Source of the DNA: Streptomyces katrae
GTDB lineage: Bacteria > Actinomycetota > Actinomycetes > Streptomycetales > Streptomycetaceae
Assembly: GCF_002028425.1 (NCBI RefSeq)
Contig: NZ_CP020042.1
Span: 6,795,560-6,859,559, forward strand
Direction: 5' to 3'
Length of the DNA stretch: 64,000 bases
Part shown: positions 41,251-50,454 of the stretch, in pieces
Position numbering within the stretch: position 1 is the first letter of the stretch
How the letters are laid out: every line of letters begins with the position of its first letter
The notes under the pieces: generated by a model
What the model was told of the DNA's origin: nothing
The model's input: only the letters and a program-made list of their open reading frames with translations
Databases searched by the model: none
Program-made: the position numbers and the translations under genes

Positions 41251-41565
41251 GGCGGGCGCCTACCCGGAGCGGGCCGCGGTGAACGCGGACCCGCCGGCCC
41301 GGGCGCGGGCGGCGCACGCCCCCGGCGGGCACGGCGGCGCCCGCTCCCGGAGCCCCCGGACCCGTGCCCGCGGCCGGACTGGAGGAGAACGTTGCGGGAA
41401 GGACAGGATGCGGGCGCCCCGGACCCGGCGGACGCACTGTGAGATGGCTGTGAAGCGACGGGCCAGGGGGGTCCGGCGTGCGGGAAGAGTGCCGACAAGT
41501 TCTATATTCGTACGAACCATCCACGCGCGGCGGCCCGGCTGCGGTGATCAGGGGGGACGACAGGC
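41251..41565. promoter_or_regulatory. Divergent promoter region before the NodB-like gene
   Basis: 315 bases without a gene. A TATATT hexamer (41503-41508) next to the palindrome TTCGTACGAA (41507-41516) lies about 50 bases before the ATG and is the best -10 candidate for the NodB-like gene; I see no convincing -35. Confidence 0.35.
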
Positions 41566-42882
41566 ATGGCGGACACCGACACCGTTCCGGGCACCCGGAC
41601 GGGGTCCCGGAGCGCGCGCAAGCTCCAGCGCAAGGCACGCAGCCGCAAGCGCCTGGGCATAGCCGTGGCCGTCCTCGCCCTCGGCGGGGCGGCCGCCACG
41701 GCGTACGCGTTCACCCTCGGCGGCGCCCCCGCCCAGGGCGAGGCCAAGCTCGCCGCAGCGGAGAGCGCCGCCGAGGCGGCCGCCGCGGCGAAGGGCGCCG
41801 AGCAGCCCTGGGACGGCAAGGTCAAGGTGCTGGGCGACGGCTCCACCTCCTACACCGGGCCCCAGCCGGGACAGCTCAAGCCGGAGAAGCTCAAGCCCGG
41901 CGAGAAGCCGCCGCAGTTCGTGGTCTTCTCCTGGGACGGCGCCCTGGAGGGCGACGACCACCTCTTCTCGCACTTCCGTCAGGTGGCCAAGGAGAGCAAC
42001 GCCCACATGACGTTCTTCCTCACGGGCATCTACCTCCTGCCCGACTCGAAGAAGATGCTCTACCGCCCCCCGCAGCACCCGCAGGGCTCATCCGCCATCT
42101 CCTACCCGACCGTGCCGCACGTGAAGTCCACCCTCGCGCAGCTGCGCGGCGCCTGGGCCGACGGCGACGAGATCGGATCCCACTTCAACGGGCACTTCTG
42201 CGGCCCCAAGGGCGGCGGGGACTGGAGCCCCGAGGAGTGGAAGAGCGAGATCGACCAGACGTACGCGTTCGTCAAGAACTGGAAGACCAACACCGGCTTC
42301 ACCAATGAGGCCCCCCTGCCGTTCGACCCGGACCGCGAGGTCGTCGGCGGCCGCGCACCCTGCCTGGAGGGCCAGAAGAACCTGCTGACGGCGATCAAGC
42401 CGTACGGCTGGCGCTACGACGCGAGCTCTTCCGGCGACTTCCAGCTGTGGCCGTCCAAGCAGAGCGGCATCTGGAACTTCCCCCTCCAGCTCGTCCCCCT
42501 CCAGGGCAAGGAGCTGCAGGTCCTCTCCATGGACTTCAACTTCCTCTACAACCAGTCCGGCGACAGCACCAAGGGCGACCCGGCGAAGTACCGGGGCTGG
42601 GAAGCGCAGACCCGCTCCTCGTACCTGAACGGCTTCAACCGCGTCTACAACGGCAGCCGGGCCCCCATGTTCATCGGAAACCACTTCGAGGACTGGAACG
42701 GCGGCATCTACATGCAGGCCGTCGAGGACGTGATGCGGGACGTCTGCCCGCGCCAGGACGTGCGCTGCGTGTCCTTCAAGGAGCTGTCGGACTGGCTCGA
42801 CGCCCAGGACCCCAAGGTCCTGGCCCAGCTGCGCATGCTCGATCCCGCGCAGGCGCCCGACTGGAACACGCTGGTCAAGTAG
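41566..42882 (+). CDS. Membrane-anchored polysaccharide-deacetylase-like protein
   Basis: 438 residues. A basic N-terminus (ARKLQRKARSRKRLG) and one hydrophobic helix (IAVAVLALGGAAATAYAFTL) suggest type II membrane anchoring. An Ala/Lys helix then leads to a NodB-like fold: QFVVFSWDGALEGDDHLF (Asp), MTFFLTGIYLLPDSKK, GDEIGSHFNGHFCG (HxxxH-like His pair), and a C-terminal PMFIGNHFEDWNGG. It could deacetylate cell-wall or exopolysaccharide outside the membrane, but the metal ligands are only partly canonical. Convergent with the PBP gene. Confidence 0.72.
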   Translation: MADTDTVPGTRTGSRSARKLQRKARSRKRLGIAVAVLALGGAAATAYAFTLGGAPAQGEAKLAAAESAAEAAAAAKGAEQPWDGKVKVLGDGSTSYTGPQPGQLKPEKLKPGEKPPQFVVFSWDGALEGDDHLFSHFRQVAKESNAHMTFFLTGIYLLPDSKKMLYRPPQHPQGSSAISYPTVPHVKSTLAQLRGAWADGDEIGSHFNGHFCGPKGGGDWSPEEWKSEIDQTYAFVKNWKTNTGFTNEAPLPFDPDREVVGGRAPCLEGQKNLLTAIKPYGWRYDASSSGDFQLWPSKQSGIWNFPLQLVPLQGKELQVLSMDFNFLYNQSGDSTKGDPAKYRGWEAQTRSSYLNGFNRVYNGSRAPMFIGNHFEDWNGGIYMQAVEDVMRDVCPRQDVRCVSFKELSDWLDAQDPKVLAQLRMLDPAQAPDWNTLVK

Positions 42883-42886
42883 GCCC

Positions 42887-42910
42887 GCCGGGGCCGTTCC
42901 CGGCCCCGGC
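42887..42910. terminator. Bidirectional hairpin between convergent genes
   Basis: GCCGGGGCCG-TTCC-CGGCCCCGGC is a perfect 10-bp stem. Flanking sequence GGTCAAGTAG on one side and CTACTTGACC on the other extends the symmetry, because both convergent genes end in Val-Lys-stop. Confidence 0.7.
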
Positions 42911-42921
42911 CCCGCCGCGGT

Positions 42922-45075
42922 CTACTTGACCGCCTTGATGTAGTCCGTCCACAGCCGCACCGCCCGGTCGCTGCCCGGCGTGCCCGGCGCGTCCCCGGCC
43001 AGCCCCGTCAGCGGCAGCGCGATCAGGTCCGTCAGCGCCATCCGGTAGACGACCACCGCCGTGGACTCCTGCGCGGTGTTCGCCACGAACCAGCCCGCCG
43101 TGTTCGCGGCGGTCGTCCCCGTCTTGCCGGCGGCACCCGGCTGCGCCTTGGCCGCCGCCTTCGCCGCCCCCTCGGTGACCGAGCTGCGCAGGGCCTCCGT
43201 CACCGACCGGGCCGTCTTCGCCGACATCGCCCGGACCGGCTTCGGCGCCTCCAGGGGCACCGCCGCCCCGTTGCGGGTGGCCGAGCGCACCGAGTACGGG
43301 TCGGTGTGCATGCCGTCGGCCGCGAAGGTCGCGTAGGCGCCGGCCATGCGGATCGCGCTGGGCTTGGAGTTCTCCCCGAGCGAGAACGTCGGGATCCGCG
43401 TCCCGAGGCTCGACGGCAGCAGACCGGCGCGCTCCGCGAACGACTCCACCCGGTCCAGCCCCACGTCGAGCCCGAGCTGGAGCATCGGGGTGTTCACCGA
43501 GTTCGCCACGGCCTGCTGGAGGGTCACCTGCCCCCAGCTCTTGTTCCCGTCGTTGTGGCCCTTGACCACCTTGCCGCTGCGGTCCCAGTACGGCCCCTCC
43601 GGCGTCTGCACGGTCACCTGGTCGTTGCCGTCGTACACCGTGGAGGGGGAGACGGGCGTGCGGTCCTTGCCGCGGGTGCGCACCACCCCCTCCTCCAGCG
43701 CCGCCGCGTACACCAGCGGCGTGAACGCCGTCCCGACCGGGATCGTCGTCGAGTTCGCCTGGTTGAACCCCTGCTTGAGGTAGTCGGGCCCGCCGTAGAC
43801 CGCGAGCAGCCTGCCGTCCGCGGCCACGCTCGCCGCTCCGATCTTCGCGTGCGCGTCGGTCCCGGGCCGCTTCTCCGCGTCGAAGTCCTGCTGCGCCTTC
43901 TGCACGGCGTCGGTCAGCGCCGCCATCCGCGACCGGTCGAAGGTCGTGTAGATCTGGTAGCCGCCGAGGTCGAAGTCGGAGTCCTTGATGTGCCCCGCCT
44001 TGATCGCGTAGGCCTTGGCCAGTTCCACCAGGTAGCCGTTCTGCGCACCGGGCGTGCCGGCCGTGCCCGGGCCCGTGGGCTCCGGGAACGTCTTGTACGT
44101 CGCCCGCTCCGCGGGCGTGAGCGCCCCCGTCTCGACCATGCGGTCCAGGATCCAGCTCCAGCGCTCCACCGCCCGCTTGTGGTTCTCCGGGCCGAGCGTG
44201 GGGTCGTACAGGCCGGCGCCCTTGAGGAGGGAGGCGAGGAAGGCGCCCTCGCTGGCGTTGAGCTTCGAGACGTCCTTGCCGTAGTAGGCCTGGGAGGCGC
44301 GCTGGATGCCGTAGGTGCCGCGGCCGAACCAGCTGGTGTTGAGGTAGTCCTGCAGGATCTGCTTCTTGCCGGTCTGGTTGTCCAGCTTCAGGGCCAGCAG
44401 GATCTCGGTGAACTTCCGCGAGAGGGTGCGGTCCTGGTTCAGGTAGGCGTTCTTCACGTACTGCTGGGTGATGGTGGACCCGCCCTGGGTCTCGCCGCCG
44501 GTGAGCGCGGCGCGCACGGCGCGCATGACCCCGGAGGGGGAGACCCCGGGGTCGGTGTAGAAGCTGGCGTTCTCGGCCGCGAGCACGGCCCCCTGGACCT
44601 TGGGGGGCACCTTGTCCAGGGGCATCTCCTGCCGGCTGACCCAGCCGGTCCGGGCCATGGTGGAGCCGTCGGCCCAGTAGTAGACGTTGTCCTGTTGTGT
44701 GGCGAAGGAGTTGAGGTCGTCCGGTATGTCCGTGGTGGCGTACGCGATGCCGACGAAGGCGACGAGACCCGTGAACAGGTACAGGAAGGCGCCCAGCCAC
44801 TGGCGCCAGGAGGGTATCCAGCGGCGCCAGCCGCTGCGCCCGGGCCTCGGGTACGCCGGCCGCATCCGCCGCAGCAGCGGGCGCACCCGGGCGGCGGCGG
44901 GACCGAGCACCCGCTCCAGAACCGGCGCGAGCGCCCGCAGCCGGCCCGCCCCCGCGCGGGGGCGACGGCGCGCCCCCGGCCCGCTCCTGCGGCCCGGGGA
45001 GGCCGCCGTGCCGGCGTCCGAGGACGCGCGTCTGCCCCGAGACCGGCCCCTTCCGCCCGTATCGTGCCTGGCCAC
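42922..45075 (-). CDS. Class A penicillin-binding protein with degenerate transpeptidase site
   Basis: 717 residues from a GTG with GAGGGAG upstream. After a basic Arg-rich tail comes one transmembrane helix (about residues 88-113). The GT51 glycosyltransferase domain is intact: AAENASFYTDPGVS, GGSTITQQYVKNAYLN, and QDYLNTSWFGRGTYGI. The transpeptidase domain keeps SVN (S526, N528) and KTG (K651-G653), but the active-site SxxK is TAFT (residues 449-452, encoded at 43720-43731). Without Ser and Lys it should not acylate. It may act as a glycosyltransferase with a non-catalytic second domain. Confidence 0.85.
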   Translation of the reverse strand: MARHDTGGRGRSRGRRASSDAGTAASPGRRSGPGARRRPRAGAGRLRALAPVLERVLGPAAARVRPLLRRMRPAYPRPGRSGWRRWIPSWRQWLGAFLYLFTGLVAFVGIAYATTDIPDDLNSFATQQDNVYYWADGSTMARTGWVSRQEMPLDKVPPKVQGAVLAAENASFYTDPGVSPSGVMRAVRAALTGGETQGGSTITQQYVKNAYLNQDRTLSRKFTEILLALKLDNQTGKKQILQDYLNTSWFGRGTYGIQRASQAYYGKDVSKLNASEGAFLASLLKGAGLYDPTLGPENHKRAVERWSWILDRMVETGALTPAERATYKTFPEPTGPGTAGTPGAQNGYLVELAKAYAIKAGHIKDSDFDLGGYQIYTTFDRSRMAALTDAVQKAQQDFDAEKRPGTDAHAKIGAASVAADGRLLAVYGGPDYLKQGFNQANSTTIPVGTAFTPLVYAAALEEGVVRTRGKDRTPVSPSTVYDGNDQVTVQTPEGPYWDRSGKVVKGHNDGNKSWGQVTLQQAVANSVNTPMLQLGLDVGLDRVESFAERAGLLPSSLGTRIPTFSLGENSKPSAIRMAGAYATFAADGMHTDPYSVRSATRNGAAVPLEAPKPVRAMSAKTARSVTEALRSSVTEGAAKAAAKAQPGAAGKTGTTAANTAGWFVANTAQESTAVVVYRMALTDLIALPLTGLAGDAPGTPGSDRAVRLWTDYIKAVK

Positions 45076-45328
45076 TGCGGATGCTCCCTCTTCCGTGCTT
45101 TCCCGGACACCCTAGATGCATTTGCTGTGAGCCGTTCCAGGGGTCCACGGCCGGCGCCCCCCGCCGCCGGGGGCCCCTCCGCATGCAGAAGCGGAGTCGG
45201 ACGGCTGCGCCCGCGGGCGGCTCCTACAGGGCATCCGGTGACAAACCGGAACGCGGAGAATCGCTCGGCTAGTTGTGCGAAAATTCCGTCCTCCCGGTCC
45301 GTGTGGACCGGGTGACAAGGGGAAAACA

Positions 45329-46471
45329 GTGATACCTAAGAGGTTCAGGCCCGCCGCCATCGCGGCCCTGACCGTGGCCCTGGCGTCCGGGGGGTTCTTC
45401 GCCTACTCGGCGAACGCCGTCTCCGGCCCCGTAGCGGCCGACCAGGCCACCACCGATGCCTTCGGGCGCCTCGCGGACGACGTGCTCTCGCAGCGCACCC
45501 AGGCACTGGTCGACGGCCAGACCGTGCGCCACGGCCACGGCCAGGGGGGCAAGAAGAAGGCCCGCATGTCGGACGGGCTGAAGAAGGAACAGGACGCGGC
45601 GATCCAGTCGCTGCGCGACCGCAAGACGCGGCTGGCCCAGCTGGGCGAGGTCTACAGCGGCGCCGACACGAAGGTGACCGTCGACCGCGCCACGGTGACC
45701 GGGGGCAAGGCGACCGTCCAGGTCACCGAGCAGACCACGCTCACCTACAAGAAGGTGCAGGGGGACGAACCCTCCACCACCGACTTCAAGACGCGCTACG
45801 AGCTCAGCCTCACCGGCAAGAAGGGCGGTGACTGGGAGCTCCAGACGATCAAGTCCCAGGAGGACGGCCCCGTCGCGGTCAACGAGCCCGTCGCCGCCAA
45901 GGCGGCCGTCGTCACGGACGACGGCAACCAGTACCCGGACGGCACGCCCGCGTCCACCAAGTACCCGGCGACGGCCAAGCCCAAGACGCTGACCGGCGGA
46001 GCGTACGACTACGCGGCCATGGCGCAGTACGCCGAGAAGTACTGGAGCAACTACAACCCGGCGTACCGCAAGTTCAGCGGCAACGGCGGCGACTGCACCA
46101 ACTTCATCAGCCAGGCGCTGAAGGCGGGCGGATGGAAGCCGGTACCGGGCACCTCCACGGACTACCGCAACTGGTGGTACGACGGCACCCGCCAGTCCGA
46201 CTCGTGGGTCGGCGCCAACGAATGGGCCTGGTTCACGCTGTCCAACCAGCGGGCCGCCAACCTGGCCAACGTCTACCAGCTGGACGTCGGCGACATCCTG
46301 CAGGCGGACTTCAACCGGGACGGGTCCAAGGACCACTCCATGATGGTGACGTACCGCAGCAAGGCCGGCATGCCTTACCTGACGTACCACTCCACCAACA
46401 CCTACCGGAAGTCGCTCGCGAGCATCCTGGCGTCCTACCCGAACGCCGTGTACTACGCGTACCGCACCTGA
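45329..46471 (+). CDS. Secreted amidase-domain (Amidase_6/CHAP-like) protein
   Basis: About 380 residues from GTG with AAGGGG. The signal region is [23 protein letters not shown] linker domain (residues about 30-225) precedes the C-terminal amidase domain: [17 protein letters not shown], the catalytic Cys in [23 protein letters not shown], and the catalytic His in KDHSMMVTY, then [10 protein letters not shown]. This matches PF12671 putative amidases, which hydrolyse amide bonds in cell wall or peptides. It is followed by a terminator with a T-run. Confidence 0.8.
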   Translation: MIPKRFRPAAIAALTVALASGGFFAYSANAVSGPVAADQATTDAFGRLADDVLSQRTQALVDGQTVRHGHGQGGKKKARMSDGLKKEQDAAIQSLRDRKTRLAQLGEVYSGADTKVTVDRATVTGGKATVQVTEQTTLTYKKVQGDEPSTTDFKTRYELSLTGKKGGDWELQTIKSQEDGPVAVNEPVAAKAAVVTDDGNQYPDGTPASTKYPATAKPKTLTGGAYDYAAMAQYAEKYWSNYNPAYRKFSGNGGDCTNFISQALKAGGWKPVPGTSTDYRNWWYDGTRQSDSWVGANEWAWFTLSNQRAANLANVYQLDVGDILQADFNRDGSKDHSMMVTYRSKAGMPYLTYHSTNTYRKSLASILASYPNAVYYAYRT

Positions 46472-46496
46472 CGGACGGCCCTTCCGGGCGCCCCTC

Positions 46497-46540
46497 GGCC
46501 CCTTCCTCCGCGCAACCACCGCGGCGGGAGGGGCCTTTTT
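46497..46540 (+). terminator. Intrinsic terminator with T-run
   Basis: A GC-rich hairpin (GGCCCCTTCCTCCGCG paired with CGCGGCGGGAGGGGCC, two non-Watson-Crick positions) is followed immediately by TTTTT at 46536-46540. It ends the amidase transcript and isolates the 2-MIB operon. Confidence 0.72.
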
Positions 46541-46559
46541 GCGTCCGCGGCCGAAATGC

Positions 46560-46720
46560 CTCCGGCCGGCGCCGCAAACATCCCGCCGAGAAAGATCACT
46601 GCATCGAGGTAACGCCCACGGAGTTTCAAGGTCCAATGGGCCGATCGGCCGTTACTGTTCCTCAGGATCTGGACGGATTCCCGGATATTCATCCTCTTTT
46701 TCCGGTTTACGAAGGAGAGC
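46560..46720 (+). promoter_or_regulatory. 2-MIB operon upstream region
   Basis: About 160 bases, AT-richer than surroundings, between the terminator and the encapsulin start. It contains the perfect palindrome GGCCGATCGGCC (46639-46650) followed by TTACTG, and the strong site GAAGGAGAGC (46711-46720). The palindrome is a candidate operator; exact -35/-10 boxes cannot be set. Confidence 0.45.
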
Positions 46721-46727
46721 TCGTCCG

Positions 46728-48143
46728 ATGACCATTGACACCAGCCCCGAAGCGCAGCTGCAGGAACCTCCCCAGCAGCAGAGCCTCAGCACGGCCGCCG
46801 CCCGCAACCTTGCCACCACCACCAAGTCCGCCCCGCAGATGCAGGAGATCACCTCCCGGTGGCTGCTGCGGATGCTCCCCTGGGTGGAGACCAAGGGCGG
46901 CACCTACCGGGTCAACCGCCGCCTGAGCTACACCGTCGGCGACGGCACCATCGAGTTCGTCCAGGACGGCGCCAGCGTCCGCGTGATCCCCCAGGAGCTC
47001 GGCGAACTCGCCCTGCTGCGCGGCTTCGACGACGTCCAGGTCCTGACCGCCATCGCCGACCGCTGCGTCCAGCGCGACTTCCGGGCCGGCGAGGTCCTCG
47101 TCGAACGCGGCACCCCCGCCGACCAGATCCACCTCATCGCCCACGGCCGCATCAGCCAGACCTCCGTCGGCAAGTACGGCGACGAGGTGGCCGTGGCCGT
47201 ACTCGCCGACGGCGAGCGCTTCGGCGAGAACGCCCTCCTCGACGCCGACGCCACCTGGGACTACACCGCCACCGCCGACACCCCCGGCACCCTGCTCACG
47301 CTCTCCCGCGCGGAGTTCGCCGCCGTCCTGGCCCAGGCGCCCCACCTCCAGGAACACATCCGGAAGTTCAGCTCCCTCCCGCTCCAGCGGCAGAACCGTC
47401 ACGGCGAGGCCGAGATCGCGATGTCGGCCGGCCACACCGGCGAGGCCGAACTCCCCGGCGCCTTCGTGGACTACGAGCTCAACCCCCGCGAGTACGAGCT
47501 CTCCGTCGCGCAGACCGTCCTGCGCGTCCACACCAGGGTCGCGGACCTCTACAACGGGCCGCACAACCAGACCGAGGAACAGCTCAGGCTCACCATCGAG
47601 GCGCTGCGCGAGCGCCAGGAGCACGAGCTGATCAACAACCGGGAGTTCGGCCTGCTCCACAACGCCGACTTCAAGCAGCGGATCCAGACCCACTCCGGCC
47701 CGCCCACCCCGGACGACCTCGACGAGCTCCTGTGCCGCCGGCGCGGCACCCGCTTCCTGTTCGCGCACCCGAAGACGATCGCGGCGATCGGGCGCGAGTT
47801 CAACGCGCGCGGGCTCTACCCGGACCACGTCGACCTCGGCGGACAGCAGGTGCCGGCCTGGCGCGGGGTCCCGATCCTGCCCTGCAACAAGATCCCCATC
47901 ACCAAGGAGAACACCAGCTCCATCCTGGCCATGCGCCCCGGCGAGGACAACCAGGGCGTCATCGGCCTGCGCCAGACCGGCCTGCCGGAGGAGTACGAGC
48001 CGGGCCTGTCCGTGCGCTTCATGGGCATCGACGAGCGGTCGATCATCTCCTACCTGGTCTCCACCTACTACTCCGCCGCCATCCTCGTGCCCGACGCGCT
48101 CGGCGTGCTGGAGAACGTGCAGATCGCCCGCAGGCGCGACTGA
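46728..48143 (+). CDS. Family 2B encapsulin shell protein with cyclic-nucleotide-binding domain
   Basis: 471 residues. The N-terminus is disordered ([18 protein letters not shown]), followed by HK97-fold encapsulin segments ([24 protein letters not shown]) and an inserted cAMP/cGMP-binding-type domain (about residues 100-215: [33 protein letters not shown]). The fold resumes with [34 protein letters not shown] and [26 protein letters not shown]. Family 2B shells are known to accompany 2-MIB synthase and to encapsulate it. It is first in the operon. Confidence 0.92.
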   Translation: MTIDTSPEAQLQEPPQQQSLSTAAARNLATTTKSAPQMQEITSRWLLRMLPWVETKGGTYRVNRRLSYTVGDGTIEFVQDGASVRVIPQELGELALLRGFDDVQVLTAIADRCVQRDFRAGEVLVERGTPADQIHLIAHGRISQTSVGKYGDEVAVAVLADGERFGENALLDADATWDYTATADTPGTLLTLSRAEFAAVLAQAPHLQEHIRKFSSLPLQRQNRHGEAEIAMSAGHTGEAELPGAFVDYELNPREYELSVAQTVLRVHTRVADLYNGPHNQTEEQLRLTIEALRERQEHELINNREFGLLHNADFKQRIQTHSGPPTPDDLDELLCRRRGTRFLFAHPKTIAAIGREFNARGLYPDHVDLGGQQVPAWRGVPILPCNKIPITKENTSSILAMRPGEDNQGVIGLRQTGLPEEYEPGLSVRFMGIDERSIISYLVSTYYSAAILVPDALGVLENVQIARRRD

Positions 48144-48241
48144 CGGACCCGCCGCCGGCCACACGGCCCGGACCCTCCCGCGGCCGACCGAGCACGCCCG
48201 GGAGCCCGGGCCGGCCCACCCACCTCACCAAGGAGCCACGG

Positions 48242-49480
48242 ATGCCCGATCCCGGGCCTTCCCCCCTGCAGTCGGTCCTGCCCTCCCGGCCGGTGCTGCC
48301 CTTCGGAACCGCCGCGCCGGTGGCCGAGGCCCCGGCCGTGCACCCGCCGGAACCCGCCGGGCCCGCGCACTCGGCGGCCGCCCTGGAACGGGTCCTGCGC
48401 GGCCCGAGCGGCCTGGGCACGGTCAGCCTGCACTGGACCCGGACCGAGGAAACCCCGGCCGCCGCCGAAACCCCGGCCGCCGCCGAGCCCCCGGCGCCGG
48501 CGGCCAGCCGGCCGATCCCCGGCCTCTACCACCACCCGGTACCCGAACCCGACCCCGTCCGCGTGGCGGAGCTCAGCCGGCGGATCAAGGCGTGGGCCGT
48601 GGACGAGGTGCAGGCGTTCCCCCCGGAATGGGAGGACCAGTTCGACGGCTTCTCCGTGAGCCGCTACATGGTCGCCTGCCACCCGGACGCGCCCACCGTC
48701 GACCACCTGATGCTCGCCGCCCGGCTGATGGTCGCCGAGAACGTGGTCGACGACTCCTACTGCGAGGACGGCGCCACCCCACCCGACGTCGGCGGCCGGC
48801 TGCTCCTGGCGCACACCGCCCTCGACCCGGTCCACACGACGCAGGAGTACCAGCCGGCGTGGGAGGAGTCCCTTTCCTCGGACGCCGCCCGCCGCTCCTA
48901 CCGGTCGGCGATGGCGTACTTCACCCAGCTCGCCACCCCTGCCCAGTCGGACCGCTACCGGCACGACATGTCCCGGCTGCACATGGGGTACCTCGCCGAG
49001 GCGGCGTGGGACGCGACCGAGTACGTCCCGGAGGTGTGGGAGTACCTGGCGATGCGCCAGTTCAACAACTTCCGCCCCTGCCCCACGATCACCGACACCG
49101 TCGGCGGCTACGAACTCCCGGCGGAGCTCCACGCGCTGCCCGCCATGCAGCGGGTGATCGCGCTCGCCAGCAACGCCACCACCCTCGCCAACGACCTCTA
49201 CTCGTACATGAAGGAACTCAAGAGCCCCGGCAAGCACCTGAACCTGCCGGTGGTCATCGCCGAGAAGGAGGGCCTCTCCGACAAGGAGGCCTACCTGAAG
49301 GCGGTCGAGGTCCACAACGACCTCATGCACGAGTTCGAGGCCGAGGCCGCCGCGCTCGCCGCGGCCTGCCCCGACCCGCGCGTGGCCCGCTTCCTGAAGG
49401 GCGTGGCCGCCTGGGTCGACGGCAACCACTACTGGCATGCCTCCAACACCTACCGATACACCCTGCCCGATTTCTGGTAA
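48242..49480 (+). CDS. 2-methylisoborneol synthase (class I terpene cyclase)
   Basis: 412 residues. The first about 95 residues are Pro/Ala-rich and disordered, a likely shell-targeting segment. The cyclase domain has the metal motif VVDDSYCED (D170, D171, D176) and the NSE motif NDLYSYMKE (N317, S321, E325), plus the family features FSVSRYMVACHP and YWHASNTYRYTLPDFW at the C-terminus. It cyclises 2-methyl-geranyl diphosphate to 2-methylisoborneol, an earthy odorant. It lies between the shell and methyltransferase genes. Confidence 0.95.
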   Translation: MPDPGPSPLQSVLPSRPVLPFGTAAPVAEAPAVHPPEPAGPAHSAAALERVLRGPSGLGTVSLHWTRTEETPAAAETPAAAEPPAPAASRPIPGLYHHPVPEPDPVRVAELSRRIKAWAVDEVQAFPPEWEDQFDGFSVSRYMVACHPDAPTVDHLMLAARLMVAENVVDDSYCEDGATPPDVGGRLLLAHTALDPVHTTQEYQPAWEESLSSDAARRSYRSAMAYFTQLATPAQSDRYRHDMSRLHMGYLAEAAWDATEYVPEVWEYLAMRQFNNFRPCPTITDTVGGYELPAELHALPAMQRVIALASNATTLANDLYSYMKELKSPGKHLNLPVVIAEKEGLSDKEAYLKAVEVHNDLMHEFEAEAAALAAACPDPRVARFLKGVAAWVDGNHYWHASNTYRYTLPDFW

Positions 49481-49497
49481 ACGAGGGGACCTATTCC

Positions 49498-50367
49498 ATG
49501 ACCAGCACCGTCAGCACCAGCCCGTTCATCCCCGCACCCGCGACGCCCTACCAGGGCGACATCGCCCGCTACTGGAACGAGGAGGCCAGGCCCGTGAACC
49601 TGCGCCTCGGCGACGTCGACGGCCTTTACCACCACCACTACGGCATCGGCGCCGTCGACCACGCGGCCCTCGGGGACACCGAGGACAGCGAGTACGAGAA
49701 GAAGCTGGTGGCCGAACTGCACCGGCTGGAGTCGGCGCAGGCCGAACTCCTCCTGGACCACCTCGGCGCCATCGGCCGCGACGACATGCTCGTGGACGCC
49801 GGCTGCGGCCGCGGCGGCTCCATGGTGATGGCCCACCAGCGCTTCGGCTGCAAGGTCGAGGGCGTCACGCTCTCCGCCAAGCAGGCCGACTTCGGCAACA
49901 ACCGCGCCCGTGAGCTGGGCATTGAGGAATCGGTTCACTCCCGGGTCTGCAACATGCTCGACATGCCCTTCGAGACCGGTCAGGCCGCCGGTTCCTGGAA
50001 CAACGAGTCCAGCATGTACGTCGACCTGCACGACCTGATGGCCGAGCACTCCCGCGTCCTCGCCGTGGGCGGACGCTACGTCACCATCACCGGCTGCTGG
50101 AACCCCCGCTACGGCCAGCCCTCGAAGTGGGTCTCCCAGATCAACGCCCACTTCGAGTGCAACATCCACTCCCGCCGCGAGTACCTGCGCGCCATGGCCG
50201 ACAACCGCCTCGTCCCCCAGGCCGTGATCGACCTGACCCCGGACACCCTCCCCTACTGGGAGCTGCGGGCCACGTCCTCGCTGGTCACCGGGATCGAGGA
50301 GGCGTTCATCGAGTCCTACCGGGACGGGTCCTTCCAGTACGTCCTGATCGCCGCCGACCGCGTCTGA
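49498..50367 (+). CDS. Geranyl diphosphate 2-C-methyltransferase
   Basis: 289 residues, SAM-dependent class I fold with the glycine-rich loop MLVDAGCGRGGSMVMA. Family features include the N-terminal YWNEEARPVNLRLGDVDGLYHHHYGIG, then ESSMYVDLHDLMAEHSRVL, VTITGCWNPRYG, and SLVTGIEEAFIESYRDGSFQYVLIAADRV. It methylates geranyl diphosphate at C2, giving the substrate for 2-MIB synthase. The ATG at 49498 is 17 bases after the synthase stop, preceded by GAGGGG. It is the last gene of the operon. Confidence 0.95.
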   Translation: MTSTVSTSPFIPAPATPYQGDIARYWNEEARPVNLRLGDVDGLYHHHYGIGAVDHAALGDTEDSEYEKKLVAELHRLESAQAELLLDHLGAIGRDDMLVDAGCGRGGSMVMAHQRFGCKVEGVTLSAKQADFGNNRARELGIEESVHSRVCNMLDMPFETGQAAGSWNNESSMYVDLHDLMAEHSRVLAVGGRYVTITGCWNPRYGQPSKWVSQINAHFECNIHSRREYLRAMADNRLVPQAVIDLTPDTLPYWELRATSSLVTGIEEAFIESYRDGSFQYVLIAADRV

Positions 50368-50410
50368 CCCGCCGGCGGCCGCCGACAGCCGACCGCCGGC
50401 CGCCGCACAC

Positions 50411-50444
50411 GGACGCCGGGCCCGTCACGACGGGCCCGGCGTCC
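50411..50444. terminator. Bidirectional terminator after the 2-MIB operon
   Basis: GGACGCCGGGCCCGTC (50411-50426) pairs perfectly with GACGGGCCCGGCGTCC (50429-50444); the innermost pairs open to make a loop. It lies between the methyltransferase and the convergent M20 peptidase. Confidence 0.75.
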
Positions 50445-50454
50445 GCCTGCCGGT

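Noticed and set aside
43306..45315. A 669-codon plus-strand frame opposite the PBP gene
   Set aside because: Antisense shadow; the minus-strand GT51 motifs are unambiguous.
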